A stretch of 64,000 bases of DNA from Marinobacter changyiensis (lineage in GTDB: Bacteria; Pseudomonadota; Gammaproteobacteria; Pseudomonadales; Oleiphilaceae), in assembly GCF_009193265.1 (NCBI RefSeq), contig NZ_VZZZ01000001.1, positions 310,001-374,000 of the forward strand, written 5' to 3'. Shown piece by piece: positions 55,251 through 63,380 of the stretch. The notes beneath the pieces were generated by a model, which saw only the letters and a program-made list of their open reading frames with translations, searched no databases and was not told the DNA's origin. A program made the translations under genes and the position numbers. Numbering within the stretch: the first letter of the stretch is position 1; every line of letters begins with the position of its first letter.

Positions 55251-56390
55251 ATGAAAAAATTAATGAGTGCAGGCCTGGGCCTGCTGATGGCCTCCACTGC
55301 CGCCGTCAGTCACGCCGAAGACGTAAAGATCGGCATGATCACGACCCTATCGGGGGGCGGCTCCCATCTCGGCGTTGATGTACGTGACGGCTTCATGCTG
55401 GCAATGGAGCAAGCCGACCGGGACAACGTTCAAGTGCTGATCCAGGATGACGCCCGCAGGCCGGATGTCGCGAAGAACCTCGCCAACGAATTCATCCAGC
55501 GTGAAAATGTCGATATCCTCACGGGTATTGTCTGGTCCAACCTGGCCATGGCAGTGGTGCCCTCAGCCGTGCGCAAGGGCACGTTCTACCTGTCGCCCAA
55601 TGCCGGCCCTTCCGAGCTCGCTGGGCGACTCTGTCATGAGAACTATTTCAACGTCGCCTGGCAGAACGACAACCTCCACGAGGCCATGGGCGTCCATATG
55701 GAAAAGGACAACGTGAAAAAGCCGTTCATCCTGGCGCCAAACTACCCGGCCGGCACCGATGGCCTGGCGGGCTTCAAGAGGTACTACAAGGGTGAACTGG
55801 CAGGCGAGCTGTATACCAAGCTGGGACAGACGGATTATGCTGCCGAACTAGCCCAGATTCGTGCCAGCGACGCCGAGAGCATCTACTTCTTCCTTCCTGG
55901 CGGCATGGGTATTTCGTTCATGAAGCAATACCAGAGTGCCGGCCTGGACCTGCCGGTCTACGGGCCGGCGTTTTCCTTTGATGAAATAATACTGGGCGCT
56001 GTCGGCGACGCATCCGTCGGCGTGAAGAACACGTCGCAATGGACGCACGACCTGGAGAATCCCACTAACAGGGCCTTTGTCGATAGCTTCTCCAAGAAGC
56101 ACGGCCGGGTACCCACCTTGTACGCATCCCAGGGGTTCGACACGGCCAACTTGATTCTTTCGGCCCTGGACGAAGCCCATCCGGACGACCAGGCTGCTTT
56201 TCGCAAGGCCCTGAAAGCCGCTAAATTCGACTCGGTCCGAGGTGATTTTCGCTTCGGTCGCAACAACCACCCGATCCAGGACATCTACGTGCGTGAAGTC
56301 GTAGCTGGCGACGGCAAGCCAACCAACAGGCTGGTTGGGGTCGCGGTAGAGGATATTCAGGATGCCTATGTGGAACAGTGCAAGCTCTGA
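55251..56390 (+). CDS. ABC transporter periplasmic substrate-binding protein (LivK-like, aromatic acid type)
   Basis: 379 residues from the ATG after GGAGAG; the longer frame begins inside marR. Signal peptide MKKLMSAGLGLLMASTAAVSHA. Type I periplasmic-binding fold: VKIGMITTLSGGGSHLGVDV, FMLAMEQADRDNVQVLIQDD, DILTGIVWSNLAMAVVPSAV, and ASQGFDTANLILSALDEA. The group includes receptors encoded with benzoate, benzoyl-CoA and 2-aminobenzoate pathways, so an aromatic acid is more likely than leucine. First gene of the transporter set; a strong hairpin follows. Confidence 0.88.
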   Translation: MKKLMSAGLGLLMASTAAVSHAEDVKIGMITTLSGGGSHLGVDVRDGFMLAMEQADRDNVQVLIQDDARRPDVAKNLANEFIQRENVDILTGIVWSNLAMAVVPSAVRKGTFYLSPNAGPSELAGRLCHENYFNVAWQNDNLHEAMGVHMEKDNVKKPFILAPNYPAGTDGLAGFKRYYKGELAGELYTKLGQTDYAAELAQIRASDAESIYFFLPGGMGISFMKQYQSAGLDLPVYGPAFSFDEIILGAVGDASVGVKNTSQWTHDLENPTNRAFVDSFSKKHGRVPTLYASQGFDTANLILSALDEAHPDDQAAFRKALKAAKFDSVRGDFRFGRNNHPIQDIYVREVVAGDGKPTNRLVGVAVEDIQDAYVEQCKL

Positions 56391-56448
56391 GCTGTAAACC
56401 GGGTGTCCTCTCCCAGGCACTCCTTCCCGTAGCAAACTAAGCGTGTCC

Positions 56449-56501
56449 GAAAACACTGCTCTCGATCTGGCGACACGAGCTGAATCGAGAGCAATGTTTT
56501 C
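56449..56501 (+). other. Strong intra-operon stem-loop between binding-protein and permease genes
   Basis: GAAAACACTGCTCTCGAT (56449-56466) pairs with ATCGAGAGCAATGTTTTC (56484-56501) at 17 of 18 positions around a 17-base loop. There is no T tract, so it is probably not a full terminator. Hairpins here usually protect the upstream mRNA and allow more binding protein than permease. Confidence 0.75.
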
Positions 56502-56525
56502 AGGCGCACCCGATAGGAAACTGCT

Positions 56526-57446
56526 GTGACCCTGTCATTGATACTGGAACAACTGCTGAACGGCATCCAACTGGGCACCATGCTGTTTCTGATGGCGAGT
56601 GGCCTGACTCTGGTCTTTGGCGTCATGGGCCTGATCAATCTGGCCCATGGTTCCTTCTACATGACCGGTGCTTTCGTCACCGCCTGGGTCGCGGGCGCCA
56701 CCGGATCGTTCTGGCTGGGCCTCGCCAGCGGAGCCTTGGCGGCCGCAGCCACGGGCGCCATTGTGGAAGTTCTGGTAGTCCGGCGACTGTACCGGCGGGA
56801 TCACCTCGATCAGGTGTTGGCGACCTTTGCCCTGATCTTGATTTTCTCCGAAGGCACTCGTTGGCTCTATGGGTCTTCACCGCTGTGGCTTAACGTCCCT
56901 GAGAGCCTGACCGGTTCAGTGACGCTGCCGGGGGGTGTCAGCTACTCGATCTACCGGCTGGCCATTATCCTGATGGGTGTCGTCGTTGCCGTGGGCCTCT
57001 ACCTGATGATCAGCAAGACCCGCCTGGGCATGCGCATCCGTGCCGGCGAAAACGACCGGGAAATGATCGGCGCGCTCGGCGTCGACATCAGCACCCTCTA
57101 TACCCTGATATTTGCCCTGGGGGCGGGCCTGGCCGGGCTGGCCGGAGCCACCATCGGCGCCTTGCAGACCGTGCAGGTCGGCATGGGAGAACCGGTACTG
57201 ATACTGGCCTTCGTAGTGATCGTTATCGGCGGCATCGGCTCCATCAAGGGCGCTTTGATCGGCTCCCTTCTGGTGGGCGTGGTCGACACCCTGGGCCGGA
57301 TTCTGCTGCCGGATTTCTTCAAACTCTTCATGGATGCCTCGGATGCCGCCGGAGTGGGGGCAGCACTGGCCTCCATGCTCATTTACCTGCTTATGGCCAT
57401 CATCCTCGCGTTCAAACCACATGGGTTGTTTGCTGCCAATGACTAG
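56526..57446 (+). CDS. Branched-chain-type ABC permease, LivH family
   Basis: 306 residues, GTG start. About eight helices. Typical LivH start LLNGIQLGTMLFLMASGLTLVFGVMGLINLAHGSFYM (in parts: QLGTMLFLMASGLTLVFG, MGLINLAHGSFYM). ENDREMIGALGVDISTLYTL carries the EAA-like coupling loop and VIVIGGIGSIKGALIGSLL the end of the family core. Forms the channel with the LivM partner. Confidence 0.92.
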   Translation: MTLSLILEQLLNGIQLGTMLFLMASGLTLVFGVMGLINLAHGSFYMTGAFVTAWVAGATGSFWLGLASGALAAAATGAIVEVLVVRRLYRRDHLDQVLATFALILIFSEGTRWLYGSSPLWLNVPESLTGSVTLPGGVSYSIYRLAIILMGVVVAVGLYLMISKTRLGMRIRAGENDREMIGALGVDISTLYTLIFALGAGLAGLAGATIGALQTVQVGMGEPVLILAFVVIVIGGIGSIKGALIGSLLVGVVDTLGRILLPDFFKLFMDASDAAGVGAALASMLIYLLMAIILAFKPHGLFAAND

Positions 57447-58476
57447 CCTGGATTCCACACAACAAAGCCGGGCCAAGTCCAGGCCCTTACCGGCCTTCAC
57501 CCGCGAGCAATGGGTCAGCCTGATACTGCTGGCGGGACTGGCTCTTGCAGCATCGGTCGCCCATTTCGCCGGCGAGCCCTATTTCGTCGACCTGGCCTCG
57601 CGCATTGCCATCATTGCACTGGCGGGCGTCGGCCTTAATCTTGCGCTCGGGTTTGGCGGCCTGGTGAGCTTTGGGCACGCCGCCTTTTTTGGACTGGGGG
57701 GTTACACCGTCAGCGTTGGCGCTTTCCATGCCTTCAACATGACCCCGATTCTCGGGATAGATTTTCTGCCTGCAGGCAGCGATCAGATGGTGCCGCTGTG
57801 GATCACCGCCATGTCGGTATGCGGAGTGGTCGCCTGGCTGATCGGCAGAATCTCGCTCGGTACCTCTGGTGTCTATTTCATTATGATTACCCTGGCTTTC
57901 GCCCAGATGATCTACTACTTCGCCGTCTCCTGGCCGGCCTATGGCGGTGAGGATGGGCTGCCGATATACATCCGCAATCAGTTCTACGGCTTGGATACCA
58001 CGAACAGCCTGGTATTTTTTGGCCTCAGTTTCGCCCTGCTGCTGCTGGCGCTCGGCTTTTGCCAGCGCATCATGGCCGCCCGATTCGGGGCTGCCCTTAC
58101 CATGGCCCGACTGAATCCCGTCAGGCTCGCAACCGCCGGTGTCGAACCGCGACCGATCAAACAGGTGGCGTTCGTTATCAGCGGCATGATCACCGGCTTG
58201 GCGGGCGCGCTCTATGCCGACCTGAATGGCTTTGTAGGCCCGTCCATGCTGAGTTGGCACCAATCCGGTGAAATCATGGTCATCGTCATTCTCGGCGGCG
58301 TCGGCCGTCTCTGCGGTCCGCTCGCAGGCGCGATCCTCATCGTTCTGATGGAAACCTTTCTGGGCGGACTGACCGAGCACTGGCAATTTTTCCTGGGCCT
58401 GATAATACTCATGGTAGTGCTGTTCGCGCCCGGCGGTGTTATGGGCCTTCTGGCGGGGAGAGCTCGACATGCCTGA
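57439..58476 (+). CDS. Branched-chain-type ABC permease, LivM family
   Basis: 345 residues from ATG MTSLDSTQQS, overlapping the LivH stop by eight bases; the longer frame is antisense-like filler. Family segments: IIALAGVGLNLALGFGGLVSFGHAAF (as LNLALGFGGLVSFGHAAFFG), LGTSGVYFIMITLAFAQMIY, LAGALYADLNGFVGPSMLSW and VIVILGGVGRLCGPLAGAIL. Second half of the membrane channel. Confidence 0.92.
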   Translation: MTSLDSTQQSRAKSRPLPAFTREQWVSLILLAGLALAASVAHFAGEPYFVDLASRIAIIALAGVGLNLALGFGGLVSFGHAAFFGLGGYTVSVGAFHAFNMTPILGIDFLPAGSDQMVPLWITAMSVCGVVAWLIGRISLGTSGVYFIMITLAFAQMIYYFAVSWPAYGGEDGLPIYIRNQFYGLDTTNSLVFFGLSFALLLLALGFCQRIMAARFGAALTMARLNPVRLATAGVEPRPIKQVAFVISGMITGLAGALYADLNGFVGPSMLSWHQSGEIMVIVILGGVGRLCGPLAGAILIVLMETFLGGLTEHWQFFLGLIILMVVLFAPGGVMGLLAGRARHA

Positions 58477-59227
58477 AGCCATTCTCAGCATCCAAAACCT
58501 GGAGAAATCCTTCGGTGCCTTGCGTGCAACCCAGAGCGTCTCGGTTGATCTTGTTCCGGGGGAAATCCACGTCCTGATCGGTCCTAACGGCGCGGGCAAG
58601 TCGACACTGATCGCACAGATTGCCGGCACACTGTTACCGGACAGCGGCGAGATCTGGCTGGACGGCAAAAACATCACCCGCTTATCGGTGGCCGAGCGCG
58701 CGCGACGTGGTCTGGGGCGCAGCTTTCAGGTGTCGTCCCTGGCCGAGGACCTCAGTGTCAAACGCAACGTGATGATCGCGGTCCAGGCCCTGCAGGGCAG
58801 TTCCTTCCGGTTCTGGACGCCGGTCCATTCCGACCCGAGCCTGGTGGGCCCGGCGCTTGAGGCACTGACCCGCATGGGTCTGGATGCCCGCGCCGATACA
58901 CCCGTGGCGGAGCTTTCCCACGGTGAACGCCGGCAGGTGGAAGTGGCCTGTGCCCTGGCCCTGAAACCCATAGCCCTGCTCCTGGATGAGCCCATGGCGG
59001 GACTGGGACCGGAAGGGACTGCCAAGCTCACCCTGCTGTTGGAAAAGCTCAAGCATGACGTTCCAATTCTGCTCATCGAACACGACATGGATGCGGTCTT
59101 TCGACTCGCTGACCGGATCTCCGTGCTGGTTGCAGGAGAAGTAGTCGCTCATGGAGACAGTGACGCCATCCGCAATAATCCGCAGGTGCGGGAAGCCTAC
59201 TTGGGAGACGACAGATGCTCAGCGTGA
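58469..59227 (+). CDS. ABC transporter ATPase, LivG family
   Basis: 252 residues from ATG MPEAILSIQN, overlapping the LivM stop by eight bases. Walker A GPNGAGKSTLIAQIAG, Q-loop, signature ELSHGERRQVEVACALAL, where LSGGE is changed to LSHGE as in the LivG group, Walker B IALLLDEPMAGLGPEG and switch His in LLIEHDMDAVFRLAD. Drives transport with the LivF partner. Confidence 0.92.
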   Translation: MPEAILSIQNLEKSFGALRATQSVSVDLVPGEIHVLIGPNGAGKSTLIAQIAGTLLPDSGEIWLDGKNITRLSVAERARRGLGRSFQVSSLAEDLSVKRNVMIAVQALQGSSFRFWTPVHSDPSLVGPALEALTRMGLDARADTPVAELSHGERRQVEVACALALKPIALLLDEPMAGLGPEGTAKLTLLLEKLKHDVPILLIEHDMDAVFRLADRISVLVAGEVVAHGDSDAIRNNPQVREAYLGDDRCSA

Positions 59228-59895
59228 ACGCCATCCAAACCTGCTATGGACCATCCCAGGCGCTGTTCGGCGTCGATCTGACTGTGGAGGCGGGTGAACT
59301 GGTCGCTCTGATGGGCCGTAATGGCATGGGCAAGACCACAACCATTCGCACTATTTTCGGGTTAACGCCAGCCAGTGCAGGCGAGGTCCAATTTGCTGGC
59401 CAGAACATTACGCGCCTGGCGCCGCACCGCATCGCCAGACTGGGCCTTGGCCTGGTGCCTGAAGGTCGGCGTTGCTTTACCAACCTGACCGTGCGTGAAA
59501 ACCTGCTGGCTACGGCCAATCCGGGCGACTGGACACAGAATCGGGTCGAAGCCCTCTTTCCGCGCCTGGCCGAGCGCCGCCACCAGCTTGCACTGACCCT
59601 ATCCGGCGGCGAGCAACAAATGCTCGCCATCGGGCGGGCGCTGATGACCAACCCCAGGTTGCTGGTGCTCGATGAAGCCACTGAAGGTCTGGCGCCGGTG
59701 ATTCGCCAGGAAATCTGGAAGGCCATTGCGATCCTGAAGGAGGCCGGTATGTCCATTCTGCTGGTCGACAAGACACTGAATGAACTACTACCCAGAGCCG
59801 ACCGCTGCCTCATTCTTGAGAAGGGTCAGTCCGTCTGGAATGGCCATCCCGGAGAGCTGGGCGACGCTGTTAAAGACCGCTATCTGGGTGTTTGA
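59215..59895 (+). CDS. ABC transporter ATPase, LivF family
   Basis: 226 residues; ATG overlaps the LivG stop by 13 bases. Walker A LMGRNGMGKTTTIRTIFG, LivF-specific GLGLVPEGRRCFTNLTVREN, signature LSGGEQQMLAIGRALMTNP, Walker B LLVLDEATEGLAPVI, and Lys instead of the switch His in LLVDKTLNELL (usual VEQN in LivF, so this position varies). Last gene of the transporter. Confidence 0.92.
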   Translation: MLSVNAIQTCYGPSQALFGVDLTVEAGELVALMGRNGMGKTTTIRTIFGLTPASAGEVQFAGQNITRLAPHRIARLGLGLVPEGRRCFTNLTVRENLLATANPGDWTQNRVEALFPRLAERRHQLALTLSGGEQQMLAIGRALMTNPRLLVLDEATEGLAPVIRQEIWKAIAILKEAGMSILLVDKTLNELLPRADRCLILEKGQSVWNGHPGELGDAVKDRYLGV

Positions 59896-60194
59896 CAGCC
59901 TGTCGTAATTAATCATCTTGTATGCGGTTTTTCCATTTCGCTGGCAACCACGCACCAACCTTCCCGTTCTATCTTTCATTATAAATAGGCAATCTTCCGC
60001 CAAACTAAACCTATGTTATTCAACGAGGCAATGTCGGCAGATAAACTGTGACGCTGATTGCTCAAGGCTTGACGCCCCTGGAACTTCAGTTCGGACCTTC
60101 CGCGACAGGAATCGAGGACCGTAACACACGCCAACAGCTAAGGGCCCTCAGGGGGATCCCGATACAATGAGATCCTGAAGAGGAGAACACAATT

Positions 60195-62498
60195 TTGGCG
60201 CGTTTGTTGGTAGCACTTACCCAGCCGGGCAATAGACAGATTATTCATCAGGCATTGCCTCAGCACGAGATTATCGAAACCTCGGGCACCGGTTTGCCTG
60301 ATGAGCCGTTCGATATGGTGGTGATGGACCCCAGCACTTTTTTGCTGTTGCGGGTGGACCTTCAGACCCGAAGGAGTGAATCGGCCCCTGCACTGCTGCC
60401 GGTATTACTGCTCCTGCAGCGGGATCAGGCTAACTGGGTGCGCAACCTGCTGGGAACCGAAGTGCATGAAATTCTACTGCGCCCCTCCTCCTGCCTGGAA
60501 CTTGAGGCCCGTGTCAGCAACCTGATCAAGCTTCAAACGCTTTCAATGCAGCAGCGAGCCGTCCTCAATCAGTCCGAAATAGCCCGCAAACGCACTCATC
60601 GTGCTTACCAGGTACTGGCAGCCGGAAACGAACTGGTCCTGCGGGGAGAGAGCGAGCAACAGCTATTCCAGTCAGTCATCGAAAGCCTGATCAGCCTGAG
60701 TGACTACGCCCTGGCCTGGATTGGCGTCGCCCGCCATGACGAAGAGCACAGCCTGGAAATTCTGGCCCGGGCCGGAGGCATTGGCAATTACGCAGATCAG
60801 CTGCAATTGAGCTGGCAGGGTGGCCGCTCCAGCATAGGTCCGGGTGGCGAGGCGGTGAGAACCCGGAAGCCGGTAGTCTGCCAGGATGTTGCCACCGACC
60901 CCGCCTTCCGGCCCTGGCGGCGTATTGCAGAGACCTACGGCATCCGCTCGGCTGTCGCGATTCCCCTGATATTCGGAGAGGATGACGTTGGCCTGCTCAC
61001 CATTTACAGCGCGCAACCACGGGCATTCACAGACGACGAGGTCTACCTGTTGGAGCGCCTGGCTGCCAACATTTCCTTTGGCGTGTGCACTCTGCGAGTC
61101 CGCAGTCACCTCAGGGAACAACGGGCCCTGGCCTGGAGCAGCGCTTATAAAGATTCCCTGACCGGGCTGCCCAACCGGCAATGGGTAATGGAGGAGCTGA
61201 ACAAGCTGGATGCAGAATACGCCAGGCACCACCGGGTAGCCGCCGTCCTGTTTATCGACCTGGACGGCTTCAAGCGCATCAATGACAGCCTGGGCCACGA
61301 GGTGGGCGACCACCTTCTTCATGCGGTTGCCCAACGCCTTGAGGAAGTGGCGCGAATTGAGGATTTCGTCGCCCGCCTGGGGGGCGATGAATTCCTGGTG
61401 CTGATGCGTTTCGACGAATCAGATGACCTGATCACCGGCACCGATGATCCGATGTCCGCTGTGGCCAAAGCTGCTGCAAACCTGGCTGAACGTCTGACAA
61501 AAGCCCTCAATCTGCCTTTCTACGACGGAGCCCTCGAACATCATCTCGGGGCCAGCATTGGCATCAGCCTTTACCCGGCCGACACTGCAAAGGCAAGTAG
61601 CCTGGTAAACTGTGCCGATATCGCCATGTATGAGGCCAAATCGACTGGCCGGGGGCGTTATCGCTTCTATTACACCGAGCTCTCGCTCCGGCATCGCCAG
61701 AAACTGGCGTTAAAAAATGACCTTCACCGTGCAGTGGACACCAACACCTTCCGGGCCTATTTTCAGCCCATCATCAACATTTGTTCCGGCCAGGTAGAGT
61801 ATATTGAGGCCTTGATGCGGCTGGATCTCCCGGACGGTACGGTCGCTACGCCCGACTACTTCCTGCAAACGCTGGAGGAAACCGGGCTGATTTCCCGCGC
61901 CGGTCAGACGATGCTGAAGGAGGCCTGCAGTAGCCTTGCCCAATGCCGTCAGATACTGCCAGACCTGAGACTGTCTGTGAATCTATCCGCCAACCAGGTA
62001 TGGCAGGCTGACCTCATTGATCAGCTGGAAGATATGCTACGACGCTATGATTTACCGGCCAGTGCATTGATGCTGGAAGTCACTGAAGGTTACATGATGA
62101 CGGATATCCGAAAGGCCGAAGGCTTTCTGGAAGTCCTGCATGAGCGCGGATTCGAGATTGCCATCGATGACTTCGGCACCGGGTACTCTTCACTGAGCCG
62201 CCTCAGATCGATGCCCGTCAGTAAGCTCAAAGTCGACAAATCCTTTATGGATAACGTACCCGAAGACCGGGAGAGCCTGGAAGTGGTCAAAGCCATTCTC
62301 CAGATGGCCCACAGTCTGGGGCTTGATGTGGTGGCCGAAGGGATTGAGACCTCCTCCCAGCTGCAAGCGCTCATCGAGGCCGGGTGCACTCTCATCCAGG
62401 GTTTTCTGTTCGCCCGCCCCATGCCCGCTGAGGAGCTGCTGGCGTATCTGAATCCGCCGACGGCAAGTGTCGGCCAGATAGCGAAACAATCTATGTAG
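60195..62498 (+). CDS. GAF-GGDEF-EAL cyclic-di-GMP protein
   Basis: 767 residues, TTG start nine to ten bases after GAGGAG. Residues 1-125 resemble a degenerate response-regulator domain (FDMVVMDPSTFLLL). A GAF domain spans about 150-310 (YALAWIGVARHDE, GEDDVGLLTIYSAQP). GGDEF domain: LPNRQWVMEEL, LFIDLDGFKRINDSLGHEVGD, and an intact ARLGGDEFLVLM near residue 396 with an RxxD inhibitory site five residues earlier (RIED). EAL domain: YIEALMRLDLPDG near 538, SVNLSANQVWQ, LEVTEGYMM, AIDDFGTGYSSL, KVDKSFMDNV and VVAEGIETSS are all kept. Both synthesis and hydrolysis of c-di-GMP look possible. Confidence 0.92.
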   Translation: MARLLVALTQPGNRQIIHQALPQHEIIETSGTGLPDEPFDMVVMDPSTFLLLRVDLQTRRSESAPALLPVLLLLQRDQANWVRNLLGTEVHEILLRPSSCLELEARVSNLIKLQTLSMQQRAVLNQSEIARKRTHRAYQVLAAGNELVLRGESEQQLFQSVIESLISLSDYALAWIGVARHDEEHSLEILARAGGIGNYADQLQLSWQGGRSSIGPGGEAVRTRKPVVCQDVATDPAFRPWRRIAETYGIRSAVAIPLIFGEDDVGLLTIYSAQPRAFTDDEVYLLERLAANISFGVCTLRVRSHLREQRALAWSSAYKDSLTGLPNRQWVMEELNKLDAEYARHHRVAAVLFIDLDGFKRINDSLGHEVGDHLLHAVAQRLEEVARIEDFVARLGGDEFLVLMRFDESDDLITGTDDPMSAVAKAAANLAERLTKALNLPFYDGALEHHLGASIGISLYPADTAKASSLVNCADIAMYEAKSTGRGRYRFYYTELSLRHRQKLALKNDLHRAVDTNTFRAYFQPIINICSGQVEYIEALMRLDLPDGTVATPDYFLQTLEETGLISRAGQTMLKEACSSLAQCRQILPDLRLSVNLSANQVWQADLIDQLEDMLRRYDLPASALMLEVTEGYMMTDIRKAEGFLEVLHERGFEIAIDDFGTGYSSLSRLRSMPVSKLKVDKSFMDNVPEDRESLEVVKAILQMAHSLGLDVVAEGIETSSQLQALIEAGCTLIQGFLFARPMPAEELLAYLNPPTASVGQIAKQSM

Positions 62499-62513
62499 AT
62501 CGGCAAGCCTCGC

Positions 62514-63194
62514 TCATTGCGCCCACAATTTCGCCTGAAACGAACTCTGCCGCCAAAGCAGCGCCACCCAGAGCGCATGCAGATTTATCAGTAGTGCCAA
62601 TATCCATTCAAAAGCGTCGTCGACCTGGCTGTACAAACCAGGTACGACCGCCGTCAGAATGACTGAAAGCACCCCCACGGCCAGCGTTACTTCACACAGC
62701 CACAGCAGGCGTTTTCCGCTCTCTTGCCAGCGGTCGTGACCTGTCAGGGCCGCACTGATCAGCAACTGCGCAATGTAAGTGAGCGAAAAATACAGCACAA
62801 CTCCGATCCGGCGAGTGATGTTAAAGCCATCACCTTCATGGCCAAGCGCCAATGTGTAGGCAGCCAGAGCAACACATGCCACACACCCCAGCCACGGGAT
62901 CCAGTGCCGGCCACGGCCGGGCGCCTCCAGCTGATGTAGCCAGCGGCCATTGAGCCACCAGAACAGGATGCCGAGCAAAGCCGCCGGTAACATGGTGCCC
63001 TTGAAGATGAAATAGGCCGTGCCGTAGCGCCCTGTGCGGCTGATGCTGGTGCAACTGTCCCAGTAGGGTATACACCAGGAGTTGTAACCTTCGAAGACGG
63101 AAATGGCAAAAGTGACATGGATGGTAACCAGCGGCACCAGCGCGGCTGCGAGTGCTAACCACCACAACGGAATGCTGCAGCTCCGGATCGTCAT
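62514..63194 (-). CDS. FRAG1/DRAM/Sfk1-like membrane protein
   Basis: 226 residues from ATG MTIRSCSIPL after AGGCAGGAA; the longer frame has no ribosome site. Six membrane helices are visible. VFEGYNSWCIPYWDSCTSISRTGRYGTAYFIFKG (in parts: SWCIPYWDSCTSISRTGRY) is the conserved extracytoplasmic loop of the FRAG1/DRAM family, with two Cys. Later HEGDGFNITRRIGVVLYFSL and TAVVPGLYSQVDDAFEWI. Function unknown in bacteria. Convergent with the c-di-GMP gene. Confidence 0.75.
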   Translation of the reverse strand: MTIRSCSIPLWWLALAAALVPLVTIHVTFAISVFEGYNSWCIPYWDSCTSISRTGRYGTAYFIFKGTMLPAALLGILFWWLNGRWLHQLEAPGRGRHWIPWLGCVACVALAAYTLALGHEGDGFNITRRIGVVLYFSLTYIAQLLISAALTGHDRWQESGKRLLWLCEVTLAVGVLSVILTAVVPGLYSQVDDAFEWILALLINLHALWVALLWRQSSFQAKLWAQ

Positions 63195-63306
63195 AGGTTC
63201 CTGCCTCTCGATAACGCAGATCTTCTCAAACAGTAGATGCAACCGCCACTGGCGGCCATGAATTATCGAAAATCCAGGCGCTTCTGAAAGGCGGCGTTTA
63301 ACCTCG

Positions 63307-63354
63307 TTGCAATACACGGCGACTCATCTATAATGCGAACGATAATGATTTTTA
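63307..63354 (+). promoter_or_regulatory. Fur-type promoter of the imelysin gene
   Basis: TTGCAA (63307-63312), a 16-base spacer and a perfect TATAAT (63329-63334). A Fur-like 7-1-7 site, CGATAATGATTTTTA (63340-63354), matches TGATAATNATTATCA at 11 of 14 defined positions and covers the predicted start at about 63341. Iron-bound Fur there would block initiation, so the gene should be induced by iron limitation. Confidence 0.75.
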
Positions 63355-63380
63355 TTTGCTGAAAATCAAAGGACCCGAAC

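Noticed and set aside
44714..59900. Genomic island integrated at tRNA-Phe
   Set aside because: I found no integrase and no second copy of the tRNA 3' end that would mark an attachment site, so only an accessory region is claimed.
59896..60194. Promoter or terminator in the gap between the LivF-type gene and the GGDEF-EAL gene
   Set aside because: A TACAAT hexamer is present at 60163-60168, but there is no matching -35 and no clear terminator hairpin, so no element is claimed.
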